DNA of 64,000 nucleotides from Chlorops oryzae (GCA_020466095.1 CM035807.1:117293624-117357623), one strand, 5' to 3'. Positions 12,726 to 25,219 are shown, counted from the first letter of the stretch. Translations and numbers: made by a program. Notes: a model not told the origin generated them from the sequence alone.

Positions 12726-12863
12726 CCCTCTAATGGCACAATTTTTTAATTCTTTTTTTTTCACTGAAATGTTCAGATAAGACTAATTTCGGGTAGAAAA
12801 GAATGAGTCTGAAATTATTAGGATTTTTTTTTTTTTTTTGGTAATTTGTTCGTAATTAGAGGG
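12726..12863 (+). mobile_element. piggyBac-like MITE (138 bp)
   Basis: Flanked by TTAA on both sides (12722-12725 and 12864-12867), with inverted ends CCCTCTAAT / ATTAGAGGG. The TTAA target and CCC ends match piggyBac-type non-autonomous elements. It sits in the 265-nt intron 12655-12919 and makes up about half of it. No coding sequence. Confidence 0.6.
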
Positions 12864-12919
12864 TTAAGAGTTGTTCAATTTGAAAAATTTCCTACACTTT
12901 ATAATTTTGAATTTTCTAG

Positions 12920-15703
12920 TGGCTGATGAGGACACTGATCTCGATGATAACCTCGATAAACTCGAAATGGAACTTATGGATGCCATGGCTACGAAACAAG
13001 CTGGCCAAAATGTTATCGATAACTATCGCCAAGGTGTGCAGGACATGCAAAATTGGTTTGAAAGTCTAATTAAGCGCATGGACGTACTTGATAAAGGTTC
13101 AGGTTTGAATTGTGGTCAAAAAATGGCAGCGATAAATGACATTAAGAAAGAATTCGAAAACCAAGGACCAAAAAAACAAAGAGAACTTAAAGCGAAGGCA
13201 GCACAAGTTGCTGAGATCATAAGTAATCTTGATGGCCAGCAAGTTGAGGAGCAAATGAAATCGCTCGATAGACGTTACGTTGATCTTGGCAAACGTATTG
13301 ATCGTAAGGCACAGCTGCTTGATGTTACAAATAAAGGTGTCGATGGTATCAAATGTGAAATTCAACAATTGCAGCAGTGGGTTAAAGAGAAGATCAGTGA
13401 TCTTCAAGTTCCGTCCGCAATCGGATTTGAGCCTAAGGCTGGCGAAATTCGTCAGCAACAAATTAAAAGCATTATGAAAGACGCCGAATCGAAATATTCA
13501 TTGTCCGATGCATTAGAGAAACGGATCGCGAACATGCAGGCCGAACTAGAGCCTTCCGAACACGCGCAATTGGAGTCCACGTTGCGTCAATTGAAGACAG
13601 AACAACGTAATCTAAGCGATTTGCTCAAGAGCGAAATGGAACGCGTTCAGGATGCAACTCGGGCACGTAAAGCTTTCGAAAACGATCTGGATAAGGCACG
13701 TGCCTGGCTGAAAATGAAAATTACGGAAGTCCGTAAGCAACCGGCTTATTATCCACTCAATTCATCCGAAATTGAGAAAAATCTTCAGCAAAGCAAGAAA
13801 TATGATGACGAAGCGAAGCAGTTTAAAGAGACAACATTAAGTGATGTTCAACGTCAGACTGCCAATATTATGAAGGATTGCTCGGACGGTGATCGCGCTT
13901 CATTACAGAAAATACTTGACGAACTTGTTCACGAATTCGGAATCTTGAAAGATGAAAGTGCTAAGCGTGCAAAGCATTTAAACGATTTATTACTGGAACG
14001 CAAGGCATTTGAAGATTCGATGAAGCAAATGGCCGAATGGCTACAAGAAATGGAAACAGCCACATCAGGCGAAATCCGTTCGACCAGTTTACCCGTACTG
14101 GAAGAACAATTGGCACACTATAAAAAACTATGCGATAATGCCGAAAGTATGGCTGGAGTTTTAAATGAGATTGCCGAACAGGGTAAGAGCATACTGCCAT
14201 CGTTGAATAATCCTGACAAACTTAAATTGAACGACGAAATTAAAGGATTGAAAGATCGTTATGCTAAGATCAAACAGACGATCAATGAGCGTGTTAATTC
14301 ACTAAATGATAAAATCAAAAAATACAAAGATGCCAAGAGTAGGCTAGCTGAATGCATGAAATTCCTTGCTGGCATTCAACAGCGCTTACGTGAGCTTAAT
14401 AAACCAATTGGTCCTCGAATCGAAGATGTTCAAGAAATTTTGGCCGCTTACGAAACCATTCTGAAAGAACTCAAAGATAGCAAACATAAAATGAATGACA
14501 TGCAAATGGATGAAGTACCAGAATTACAGAGCATTCTCGCCCAACAGGACGATATGATCAAATTGATTGAAGATCAATTGGCTCATCTTCGTCAGCTATT
14601 GTTACTCCGTGAGCAGTTCATAGCCTTGATAAATGAAATACTCGATTTCATTGCGAAATACACTGATATAATTCACGATATCGAGAATTCGGATGACAGT
14701 TTGGAGGATAAAATTAACAAATACGATGACGTTATATTGAAAATTCAAGAATGCGATGGTCTCTTAGCATTGGCCAATGATAAGGGTCCAAAAAATTGCC
14801 TCCGAAGGTACGGCGGCCGATAAGAATAATATAACGGAGCAGCTTCAATCGTTGAAAAATCAGTTGCAGAATTTACGCAAATCGGTAGAAACACAACGCC
14901 AGAAACATGAACTCCAACTGGGACATCACAAGAAAATGGCCGAGCAACTGTCAGAAATACTCGACTGGTTGCATAATAACGAAGGTGCCGCACAGTCTCG
15001 TCCATTGCTCGACCGGGATCCCGATTCGGTTGAACATGAATTGCAAAAGCATTACGCATTGAGTCAGGAAATCGAAACCTATTTGGAGCAATTCAATGAA
15101 ATCAACGATAGCGTCAAAAGTGATATTGGTTTGCCCGGTTCGTTGGTGGAAATGCTCTCAGAAGGTCGTTCGTTGCTATCATCATTGCCACATGAACTTG
15201 AGGAACGTGAACGATACTTGGAGCATAATCGTGACGCACGTCTCGAGTATATGCAATTGATTGCCAAATTCAATGATTGGGTGCACGAAGCTGAAGTCCG
15301 TCTTCAGAATAGCCAACATGGCATCGATTATGAGCACTTATTGCGTGACTTGGATGAACATAAAGAATTCTTTGGCAATGAGGCGCCAATGAGGAATCTA
15401 GTCCATAAACAAATACAAGAAGCTGCCGATAAAATATGGCCATCATTGAAAAATTATGAACAAAGTGAATTGTCCGCTGAGCTAGCACAGTTCCAGACAA
15501 AATTGACAAATATATTTGCCGATGCCAAGACGCAACAGGGCGAACTCGAAGTCGAGACCGAACGTTGGCGTGAATATCAACAATCCGTCGAGCGTGTCAA
15601 AACGACCATTGAGCGTACCAAATTCAGCGATGAACCCGTCCAAAATCTTGCCGGCTTACATTTCAATATACAGAAATTAACGCAAGCAATTGGAAACATT
15701 CAG
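12920..15703 (+). CDS. Msp300: Msp300 spectrin exon, 2,784 nt
   Basis: Acceptor attttctag, completing a Leu codon, then ADEDTDLDDNLDKLEMELMD, an acidic linker followed by about eight spectrin repeats. One extra base near 14788-14795 (a C/A run) breaks the frame and would end it at 14821-14823. The other frame continues immediately as IASEGTAADKNNITEQL. The exon ends at CAG before gtgagt in phase 0. Two frames are used, but the coding character is unbroken, so I treat this as one exon with a single-base consensus error. The intron that follows is 4.4 kb. Confidence 0.82.
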
Positions 15704-15797
15704 GTGAGTGTGTAGTTCAGCTTTGCATAACCACTTCAAAACCCACAAAATATATCCCATAAAAACCTGATGTGCCAATGTAAGACCACATACAGTA

Positions 15798-16458
15798 CAC
15801 TGAGCGAACTTAACCATGATTTGATTTTTTTAAAAGGCCGCATTGTTATTTACAGTCCTTTTGATTTTCGAGCAGAACAAAAATTTCAAAAGAAAAATTG
15901 GTTGAGTCAACAACATTTTTGGTTGATTTAAAGGAAATATGTTTAATCACATTTTTTTTCGTTGTGTATAATTCTCATTTGTTTTATAAAATAGGTACAT
16001 ATAAGATATTCTTTTTCGTATAATTTATTATGATAATATTCATTTTTGAACTTTTTAAGCATTGCGAAAGCAGTCACGACAACGGAGTACAAATCGGATG
16101 AAGTCCATCCGATGGCTATTTTTGGGTTATGTTCAGCAGGGCTCTGTGGCCATTTGCTTTGAACGTTAATAAATTTGTTTTGACATTTCTTCTTTTATGG
16201 GTATTTTGAAATTTTTTTTTATTTAAAAATTATCTTGTCATTTCGAATTATGTCCGTGGTTAGTTCAACAATTTAAATTTAAATCCATTTTTGAAAAATA
16301 TAATTTCAATTCAACCTGAAATATAGTTGATTCAAAAGGAAAATCTTTATTTTTTTCAACAAGAAAAATTGTTAAAATTAGAATATTCCTTGTTGAAGCC
16401 GTTTTGTATGTTTTTCCTTTTGATTTAACCAATTTTCTGGTTGATTTTTTTCTCAGTG
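15798..16458 (+). mobile_element. Unclassified TIR element with CACTGAG ends (661 bp)
   Basis: Starts CACTGAG and ends CTCAGTG, flanked by TA on both sides (15796-15797, 16459-16460). Sub-terminal regions carry inverted, related stretches rich in the words GGTTGATTTAA and TTGGTTGAGTCAACAA. The ends match those of the elements at 33873 and 39319, but the interior differs. No open frame looks real. Confidence 0.5.
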
Positions 16459-16460
16459 TA

Positions 16461-17824
16461 CATGACCAATGTGTTGCATGTGTTCCTTTCAGCCGAAAAA
16501 AAAAGACAAAAACAATTTCCTTATCTTCATTATTGTGAGCTAAAAACCGGCCGGCAAACGTTCCGGTTCGAGAAAGCTGTTTGGCAACAAGTTGTTGCGA
16601 AAATATTTTATTTCGATTGTTACATTCGAATTAATTTCCAGTATATTGTTTTGATATTTTTTGGTTTTTTTTGTTTTTTTTTCTGAACATTTTCACTTAT
16701 CAAATGGAATAGAACGTCAATTTGATGAAACAGTCTTTTTGTTCAGACCTACCTCAAACCTCTTTCAATTGAACTCAGATAATGATTTGACTTAATCGTT
16801 TTTTAGAACCTATTATCTCTATCTCTTCTACGATTAGAGGAAGCAGACAACAAAAAAAAAAAAAAAATAAATACAAAAGCACAGACAACAAATAAAAAGT
16901 AAATAAATAACTAAATAAAGGCGGTATATTCTTTCGTCGTATTTCCTCGCCTAGTGAGTTTGAATGGATCCGAAATAAAGAACATGTGTAATTTGTAACG
17001 TTCATGCTTTCCGGATGACATCACCAATCTTTTCCATACGAATGTATAAGCACAATACAAACATCAATAACTCAAAAAATGTGGTGCTACAAAAAAGAAC
17101 AAAAAAAAAATAATTGATTAAAGTGAACACCACTTCTTGGACTATAGTCTCTTTGCGTCTTTTGAGTGTACTCACTCAGCTGTTTAGTCAATTCTGATTG
17201 TATTTGTGTAGATACTTTCGATAGAATTATTTTACTGCGTCTTGCGAAAGAGAGAATATTTGGCCTTGTTAGATTAAGTGAGAGAAAATTGCACGTGCAA
17301 AAAAATGGGGTGCGCCTTAGAATTTTTTTGTGAGGTTTCAGCTGATTTCAGTTTTTCTTCATCGCAGGAATATGAAGCCTGAAATATAAGGTTTATATAT
17401 TTGTGGTCGTATGGAAGAGCAGCTTAAGTCGATATAAGTGAGAAATGTGTTAATGGCTTTGAAGCATGTATAAGGATGGTAGGGCGCTGTTCTGTGCTCA
17501 ATCCATTTTCATAAATGATGATTTTATTCGAAGTTATTTGGATTTAATTTTTGGTTGATGTATAAATTTTGAAAAAGTTTTGATTTAGGCAAAACATCTT
17601 ATGTACCTACATACATGTGCTTAATTTTGATTACATTTTTCGAATTTTCATTTTAAGTGTGAGTAAATTGAAAGTTTATCCCGCAGGCATTAACCCTTAC
17701 TAAGCAATTGAAAAACTGAATTCCAACTGTTGGAATTTGCTTAGATTTTACATAAACAAACAAAATGTCTCCCTTTTGATTCAATTGGTTTTATGAATAG
17801 AAAAAAACATATAAATAATCAATT
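16461..17824 (+). other. Intronic AT-rich sequence
   Basis: Short poly-A and poly-T runs (for example near 16851-16868) and AT-rich DNA. I see no coding sequence or bounded element here. Confidence 0.6.
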
Positions 17825-17995
17825 GGGGTATTCACACAGGCGTCGGAAAATAGTAAAGTCGGAAAATCGGAAAATTTTATCTGCTTAAAAAATTGTGCAA
17901 GATGCAAAAAAAGTTTAAAAAATTTTTTTTAAAAAGTCGCAATTTTCCGATTTTCCTACTTTCCAACATATTTCATACGCCTCTGTGAATACCCC
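17825..17995 (+). mobile_element. Harbinger-like MITE (171 bp)
   Basis: Inverted ends GGGGTATTCACACAGGCG on the left and CGCCTCTGTGAATACCCC on the right. The style (GGGG followed by a TTCACA-type word) matches PIF/Harbinger MITEs. The flanks are not a clean TTA/TAA pair: reading the element one base longer on each side gives AAT on both sides, so the target duplication is uncertain. Confidence 0.55.
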
Positions 17996-18504
17996 TAATA
18001 TATCCAAGCATTCGAAATAAATATTTTCCAAGCCTACACAGACTGCTAAGTTTGAGCGAAGCAAATCAATTCCTACACAGAGCCTCGTAGAAATAATAAA
18101 TAATTCTTTTTAAAACAGTACAAATCAGATGTCGGCAAGCTCGAATCCCCGCTTGGGCGAGCGTTTTTTATTATTATTTTTTTAATAGAAAAAGTAGATA
18201 ACATTTTAGTAGATAATATATTAAAACTTACAGAAATAACAAGCTTTCAACCAAACTTTTAAGCAAAACTATAAAATGGAAAGGTCCCAAGTATAAGGGC
18301 CAAGGTACAATAGTCCGAGAGTAATGCGTGCGTGCCTGCGTGAGGAGAGTGGGACAGAGTGATACAGAATTTCTGAAAGAGCTTGTTGTGTATGACATTT
18401 TTGAAGGTAGGATGGAAATATTAATTTGTGGCTGGCAACTTGTTTCCTTCTCCCCGAGTGGAACAATTTTTTCCTTAAAATTTACTTGCCTCTTTCAAGT
18501 CCAC

Positions 18505-18545
18505 ATTTTTCCGCCTGAGCGCGGAATCGAACTCGGTCCTATCAG
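18505..18545 (-). repeat. tRNA-like T-arm (Pol III box B-like)
   Basis: On the minus strand the sequence reads GAGTTCGATTCC inside a short GC-rich stem, a close match to the tRNA box B. No complete cloverleaf is visible. It lies immediately beside the tRNA-like repeat unit at 18555 and is probably repeat-derived rather than a gene. Confidence 0.4.
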
Positions 18546-18554
18546 ATTTTTAAG

Positions 18555-18874
18555 CACTCTGAACAAAAAAAAAAAAAACTGTAATTAAAAAAAAAATCCA
18601 GAAAAATTCCCGCAGGGATAGAACCCCGAAGCTCACGACTGTCGAGTCACAGCTTAAACCACTGAGCTATCGAAATCCCCGGAGACGGTTGATCAGAATG
18701 CGAACTTATACGTCTAAGTGAACGAAAGCGAATTTGAACATAAAAAGTAACGGTTTTTCAACTGTTCATTTGACTGCCTTTTTCAGTGCATTTAACGCGG
18801 AATACAGTTTATTTGACCACTCTTACTTTAACTGTTCTAAGTAGTTGATTTAACTGTTGTTATTTCTCTCGGTG
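18555..18874 (-). mobile_element. Partial or solo copy of the CACYGAG/tRNA-like element (unit A)
   Basis: About 320 bp closely matching one half of the full-length copies at 33873 and 39319. One end is CACTCTGAAC, the other TTATTTCTCTCGGTG followed by TA. On the minus strand it carries a tRNA-like module with box A-like TAGCTCAGTGG (about 18661-18671) and box B-like GGTTCTATCCC (about 18616-18626). Several AACAGTTAA-type words sit near the CACCGAG end. It may be an independent short element or a fragment. Confidence 0.55.
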
Positions 18875-18876
18875 TA

Positions 18877-20142
18877 TGGATAAAGGCTTCAGTAAAAAAA
18901 ATTCGAATATTTCAAAACAAGAAATTGGAAATTTTTTGATAAATTTGAAAGAGTTTTTTTTTTTAAATTTAACGTTAATTTTCTCTGACAAAATTCTTGT
19001 TGTGAAATGAATCGTGGAGGATAAAAATTATCTTAAATGTTTGCACATTCAGATTCCATAAAAAAAAAAACATTACCCAAACAAATCTATTAAGTTTGAG
19101 AAGAGAAGAGGACAGCCACTTAATTTTATTTTTATTTTTTTTACATTCAAATATGAACTCAAGCAATCCCATAGAAGATGGTGTTCTTCTTGTAGAACCA
19201 CCCGTACTTCATCAGACTGTGAGCTCTTCTTTTCAAGCTGCAGAAATTTTTATGAGTTTCTTAGTTTCCTTTTTGTTTGCTCTTTTATCGTTGTTTTTCG
19301 TTTTAGACCGGCTTTTCTTTTGTTTTGTTTCTATTCTCTTTTCCCATTGAATTTCTCACGTCTCTCAGTCCGACGCAATCATATGTAAAAACAAAAAAAA
19401 AAAGCTATGCTCCGCCGGTCGAGCCCGGCAAAAGCTGTGAGTGTATTGTTTTCGTTTTCGTTTTCTGTATTTCGTATCTATGTGCCATCATGTGACTGTC
19501 TGCGGTCAATACAGTTGAGCTACAATTTTCAACTTGAGTTCAAGTTTGCGCTTAACGTGAAACTCGCAATGAAATCATTTTGAGTCGAAACGTCGCCGGC
19601 TAAGTTTGTGCTGCTTTAGCGAACCAAAGAAATTTATTGCGCTCGAACAGTATCTAAAGAAAAAAATATATATAGAAGAAATATTACCCCAGCCAAGTGA
19701 CGTCGCGACACTGTGTTTCATTATAGATTTTTTGAAAAAAAAAAAAAAAAAAAAAAAAAACTCAAAGCTAGACTTGTATGCTTGATGAAAATCGAACCAA
19801 GAAATTTCACCATAAAACCCCCAAATTGAACAATAAAAACAAAAACAAAAACGGAAGAAAAAATTACTCCGAATTGATCTTTTGTGTAGGTTTTTCGACA
19901 CGTGTTTTTTTCTTTTTTTACGTGACTTGGCAGGTTCCTTCCATCATTCTTAACAGCTGTTTGACCTCTTTTTATCCTTGAAAAAAAAAAAAAAAATTAA
20001 ACAGCGTGAAAAAGTAAAGTGTTTTGTCGGTTTATGTTCGGTTTGTCTATTCTGTTGTTTTGACGAAAATAAGCAAAAATTAATATAAAAACTGAATCAC
20101 ATTACTTCAACATATAATTCTCATTGTGTGTGTCCTTCGCAG
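18877..20142 (+). other. Intronic sequence before the exon at 20143
   Basis: AT-rich with long A runs (19735-19760, 19981-19996). A slightly more GC-rich patch lies at 19360-19700. I see no gene. The acceptor of the next exon is tgtccttcgcag, a normal strong site. Confidence 0.6.
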
Positions 20143-20448
20143 AGTCAAACGAGTGACATCACACTTGTGAATCAACAAGCTCAGGGATTAATACGACAGG
20201 CTGATGCACGTAATCGTCAGCTGATTGAGAAGGATAACAGCGATTTGAATCGTCTGTGGCAAGAATTAATAAATAGCTTGGAGAATCGTCGTGACGGGCT
20301 GCAAAATCTCGCCGACAAGTGGGACGATTTTGAGAACCGCCTGCACGGCTGGGAAAAGGCAATCGGACGTTTGAACGATAAATTCCGAAATGTCGACCCA
20401 GTTGTAAGATCGCGTCGCCATTTGGAAGAAACAAAGCATGCCATCCAG
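20143..20448 (+). CDS. Msp300: Msp300 spectrin exon, 306 nt
   Basis: Acceptor tgtccttcgcag, phase 0. It reads SQTSDITLVNQQAQGLIRQA and ends ETKHAIQ before gtgagt in phase 0. It encodes about one spectrin repeat with helix-A Trp motifs (RLWQELINSLENR, KWDDFENRLHGWEKAI). It follows the exon ending at 15703 in phase. Its downstream partner is less certain: the exon at 41215 needs a different phase, which suggests a small exon in between, a missing base, or both. Confidence 0.82.
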
Positions 20449-20763
20449 GTGAGTTGCACAACTTTTAATAATTGAACATTAATCGTGGCTGTCGAAAAAT
20501 AATATACCTATATACCCCATATACCTACATATACCTACATATATGTATGTATGACAGACTTAAAGCGTTTCATTTCGAAGCTATTTAATTTGTTAATGAT
20601 GACGTAGGCGCACGTTTTCTTCTGTCGAAAAGATATAAATAGGAAAACCAGTTAGACTCGCGTTTTTAGTCGATTTTAATGATGAAAGAAACAAGAAGAA
20701 GCTCATGAAAAAAAAGTATATATATAAATTAAAAATGTGCGACAATCAGGAATAGCTGTTTAA

Positions 20764-21219
20764 TAGGCCGTTTACATATGTCGTTTTATTCGCGTTTTAG
20801 CAACTTTGCCCGTTTTAGCACTAAAAAAACTTAGATTTTTCCCGTTTTATCATACAAAACTAAAACGAGAAACTTTCCTGTTTTAATTCAAAACAAGTAG
20901 CTAAACAAGATAAATCCTGCTTATAACTGATGAAAATATCGAAATCTGAGTGTCATCACTATAAAAATGCAAAACATATGGTCATTGAAATTTCTAATTT
21001 AAAAATTTTGAGGTTGTTCCACCACCAATGTAGAAAACGAATACAATTTCAATAATTGCTTCTTATCTAAATAACAATATTCACTCATATTTCACGTGTT
21101 GAGCAAACAAAAGAGAACCACAAAATGACAAAACGACATGTGCATATGTAAACACCCCGTTTTGACTTGGTCGTTTTAGCTTAAACGAGTAGCGCTAAAA
21201 CGTATATGTAAATGCCCTA
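20764..21219 (+). mobile_element. PIF/Harbinger-like MITE (456 bp)
   Basis: Inverted ends TAGGCCGTTTACATATG / CATATGTAAATGCCCTA with TAA on both sides (20761-20763, 21220-21222). Internal CGTTTTAGC words recur in both orientations. No coding capacity. Confidence 0.75.
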
Positions 21220-21322
21220 TAAGTTGGCTTTAGCTCAAATTAAAATTTCGATTCTATTGAATTCCTCACAGTGAGGCGAAACGTTTTGTAACCGTTCATC
21301 GAAAAATAATATTCAACTCTTA

Positions 21323-21493
21323 TAGGGCATTTACACATTTGGAAGTTTACATTAAAAAAAAATAAACGTCAAAATTTAAAATATTATTTTGATTCAAAAA
21401 AACAATCCATACGTCAAAAATTCTGACGTTTACACTTGTTGACGAATGTCTTTAGAGAGATTTTGACAAAATCTTCAAATATGTAAATGCCCA
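21323..21493 (+). mobile_element. PIF/Harbinger-like MITE (171 bp)
   Basis: Inverted ends TAGGGCATTTACACATTTG / AATATGTAAATGCCCA, with TTA on both sides (21320-21322, 21494-21496). The ends resemble those of the neighbour at 20764 but the interior differs (it carries GACGTTTACA-type words), so it is a distinct family with similar termini. Confidence 0.75.
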
Positions 21494-21781
21494 TTAATAT
21501 GACTATGCCTCGGAATTTGATTGTGTAAAAAAATGAAAAAAAAAAAAAATTCAAAAATATATTCAAAAAATATTCGAAAAAATTCAACAAAATTTAAAAA
21601 AAACAAGTAAAAAAGTTTACATCGGCTAAGCCGATTGCACACATACCTTTTCCTCAGCCTGAAATATGTTAAAACATTTACTTAACAAAAATTCCTGCCC
21701 TTTTCGTTGTTCTAGCTACACATTATCTGTGCTTCGATTTAGCTTCTAAAACTCGAGATTATTATTAAGCACAAAATTTTC

Positions 21782-22110
21782 GCGGATGGTCAAGTTTTAA
21801 CCGTTAGAGGAAATTTAGTTTAGCTGCGAAATACTCACTTCAAAATAGTGAAAATCAAATTTTCGCGAATTTCGCGGATGGTGGTCTTGATCAAATTTTA
21901 ACCCTTAGAGGAAATTTAGTTTAGCTGCGAAATACTCACTTCAAAATAGTGAAAATCAGGTTTTCGCGAATTTCGCAGATGGTGGTCTTGATCAAATTTT
22001 AACCGTTAGAGGACATTTTGTTTAGCTGCGAAATACTCAATTCAAAATAGTGAAAATCAATTTTTGCGAATTTCGCGAAATGTGGTCATGGTCAAAATTT
22101 AACCATAATG
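21782..22110 (+). repeat. 101-bp tandem repeat, about 3.3 copies
   Basis: Units share GTTAGAGGAAATTTAGTTTA, a TAGCTGCGAAATACTCA stretch and TTCGCGAATTTCGCGGATGG. The word TTTTAACC recurs at a spacing of 100-101 bp (about 21799, 21900, 22001, 22101). It lies inside the Helentron-like element. Confidence 0.8.
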
Positions 22111-22514
22111 GACGACTTTATTTGGCGGCAAAATACACAATCAGAAGAAGCAAAAAAATAATTTTTGTATTCAGATATGAGAATAAGAGAAAGAGTGTTT
22201 TTTTCTAATGTGTAGGATGATGACCATAGTTATAGCGATGTCGCAATTTTTTTTCAGCGAAAGCTTAAGTCTACATAGTAGCTATACACTCACCAAATTT
22301 CAATAAGCTGGGATGTATAGTAAAAAAGTTATCCAGGAAAAACGTTAAAAATCGTGATTTTTGAAACTTCTGAACCACTTCCCACGACCCAAGAATGGAC
22401 TACGAAAAAAATTTGTATGCAGTTTTTCGGACATTTACCTGGTTCAAATCCATGCCAAATTTCAATATGATATCTTTCATGGCTTAGGAGTTAATTACGA
22501 AAAACTAAAGTGTG

Positions 22515-22517
22515 ACC

Positions 22518-22577
<60 letters not shown>
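22515..22577 (+). repeat. (GACA)n microsatellite
   Basis: About 15 uninterrupted GACA units. It forms the core of the Helentron-like element. Confidence 0.95.
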
Positions 22578-22707
22578 TGGCTAGATCGATTCCTCTTGTC
22601 ACCCTGATCAAGAATATATATATATGTCTATATCTACCGCGACTCCTTTGGTATGTTACATACACCGTGCCAAACTTAATATACCCTTTCCTTCGGAAAA
22701 GGTATAA

Positions 22708-24481
22708 AAATGCAAAAAGCTCAAAATATTCAAAAAATTCAAACAAAAATTCAAAATATTCAAAAAATTCACAGTCTAAAATTCCTAATTAGTTCGAAAT
22801 GTTTTTCGTGACGCATTTCAATCTCCAATGAGAGTTTTGCGTCACGCAGATGGAAGCATAATTTCGCTTCTAGTAATGCAATATTTGAACCAAGTACCAA
22901 TCTAACGAGTACCGAGTACTCATAAAAATTATATGTTATCACTTGAGTTTAAATTTTAATTCAAAATTTTCAAAAAATTTTCAAATTGAACCGAAGCCTG
23001 CGAAATATTTTAAAAGCTCTTTTTCACGGAACAGTGAACAGTTTTTGTTTTAATAGTTTAAACGAGTACCCAATAGCGAGTACTCAAAAAAAAGCTACAT
23101 CATTAACCCCTGTCAAATTGCCTCGCAACGAGAAATATTCAATTTTTCAAAATTTTCTCGCAACGAGATCTCGCAGTGCGATACATTGGAGCTTGAACCA
23201 TTTGATTGAATGTATTGAAATTTATGTGCGTCTCGTCTCGCGCTCTCGCAATGTTGAGTTTTGGGCTTGAACTTCATTGCTTTTAATTTTAATTATGAAT
23301 TCTTTTGAAGTTAATTTTCTTTTATTTCATTTTGCAAGAAAAACAAAGAATTTTATTTGAATTTAAGAATTTTTCGTGAACGGAATTTAAAAACACTTTT
23401 TCCACCAAAAAAAAAAAATTATTTTTTGAACGAAATCTAACCGTTTCCGTAGTTGAGCGCACATTTTTCTGATGTGAGATAATACTCTATTTTCATTTTC
23501 ATTTCCATTCATGCTTTATAGAACTGAGAATTTTTGTATTGTATTGGCTAACTTGGTTAGAATTTCTAGACACCATTTATGTTGATTGAGCAATCAAATT
23601 GTACATTTAAGATCGCACATTAGAAGTCCATACCCTTCCATGCGGTCGTCGTCGCTTCGCTGGGCATTGGCGACATGCGATATGACGACAACGTTGCGTT
23701 TCAATTTCGAACCAAGTTCACGGTCGTGTATACAATAAATAAAATTTTTTTTTATATTTATTTTTCCCCCTCTTTTTTTCTGCTAGAAACATAAAAGCCA
23801 CATGAACGTCTGAGCTTGAGTCACAAAATTAAGTTTGATTTTTTACTTTGAGAAAATTTTAATGGAAGAATGTCGGATACGAATTTAATGCCTCTCTCCA
23901 GTTTAAATCTTTCATAATTAAGCAAATCGAAATGGTAAAAATTAAGAGAGTCCCTCACATTCAAAATCATTTTACAATAAATAAAGACGTTACGAAAAAA
24001 ATTCTCTCTTGTTTGAACATGAAAAAATTCTCTGAGCAACTCAAACAAAATTCCACCGCTGTCCCATGTGCGATTTGCGATTTGCGTTTTCGCTTTTCAC
24101 AATTAAACCGAATGACGTAATAGTTTTATTTATAGACCGCGTGGAACAAGCGACGAACATGATGAGAGGCCGCTACAAAAATTTTGATATTTGATAACAA
24201 TAGACTATAGTATGACATACATATATTGAAAGTACATAGGTAAATTAGAATGTTCTTATGGGACGAAGTTTCTCAAATATCAAGTGTAGCTTATTTAGCT
24301 GATTTTATCAATCAATAATCCTCAAGACCACATTTAACGTGAATCAACTGGGCAGGTTGTTTTCTCATTGATATTTAATCTTAAAATTTATACTTTCAAC
24401 GAAAATTTTTTTTTTATGAGAAATCATTGAAATTATAAATATTTTAATTGTTATTTTTTGACCATCTTCATATTATTTTCA
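22708..24481 (+). other. Intronic AT-rich sequence
   Basis: No coding sequence or bounded element recognised. Some simple tracts of TTCAAAATATTCAAAA type occur near 22720-22780. Confidence 0.6.
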
Positions 24482-24485
24482 TTAA

Positions 24486-25219
24486 GGGGGTCTTCTCATT
24501 GAAAACCCGTTTTTTGGACCCTTTTTAAAAAAATTCTTATTTGAAAACGCAAAGAATAATTGAAAACTTTTTTTATTTATTGTATTACAAAAGGTTCAAA
24601 GTAAATAAAATTTTTTTTTTTTTTGCCTCGATACGTGGGCTGTTCAAAAAGTAATGAGACTTCAAAGTTGGTGGTGAAAAAAAAGGTGCCGTCACGGCGG
24701 CCACGATTCCGGGTCTCCGGAGGGTCCGAAATGGAAAAAAAAACGGGGTTATAATCAGTATAGATGTAATTCTTGGGTGAACCTCAAGCTTAATTTTGTG
24801 ATTTTTTTTGACAAAATGGCGGCCATTCAAAAAAAAATTTCAATTTCGGTTTTTTTTTTTTGTAGTTTAGTGTAAAAAAAAATAGTAAAAAATTTTTTTA
24901 AATTATGGTCGAGGGTCACTCGAGAATGGTGACAATTCTGCGTCGATTCCACTTTGTTTCATGAAAATCGGTTCAGTTGAACTGGATATATCATGACCGC
25001 CAGTTCGAAAAACGTGGTTTCGAGATAAACGCGTTTAAAGTTTGAAGCAACGCAAAAATTACTCGTTTTAGCGCAGATCTTGCTCGACAAAGAAGGCTAT
25101 ATCCTCTAAACTATTTCGAATTTCAAAAAATCCTTTTAGGGGCATATTCACAACTACCCAAGTTATAAATAAATGCAAAAAAAAAGTCGAAAAAAAAGTT
25201 GCTCAATGAGAAGACCCCC
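24486..25219 (+). mobile_element. TTAA-flanked palindromic element (734 bp)
   Basis: Ends GGGGGTCTTCTCATTG / CAATGAGAAGACCCCC, each bordered by TTAA (24482-24485 and 25220-25223). The TTAA target would fit a piggyBac- or Kolobok-type element; the G-rich start also resembles Harbinger ends. I see no transposase frame. Confidence 0.65.

Larger units (their letters stand above)
21600..22707 (+). mobile_element. Helentron/HINE-like non-autonomous element
   Basis: The right part has the arrangement of fly DINE-1-type elements: a GACA microsatellite core, then ACATGGCTAGATCGATTC and a tract resembling TGATCAAGAATATATATA. It ends in a hairpin whose arms are ATACCCTTTCC and GGAAAAGGTAT. Near the left end is another short hairpin (ATCGGCTAAGCCGAT, about 21622-21636). 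Exact boundaries are uncertain. The 101-bp tandem repeat sits inside. No protein is encoded. Confidence 0.5.

Noticed and set aside
19360..19700. Possible promoter upstream of the exon at 20143
   Set aside because: Slightly higher GC and a few promoter-like words, but no start codon, donor or core promoter element I could defend. The exon at 20143 has a normal acceptor.
22515..22577. CRISPR-like or regulatory repeat
   Set aside because: Simple GACA microsatellite with no spacers; part of a Helentron-like element in a eukaryotic intron.
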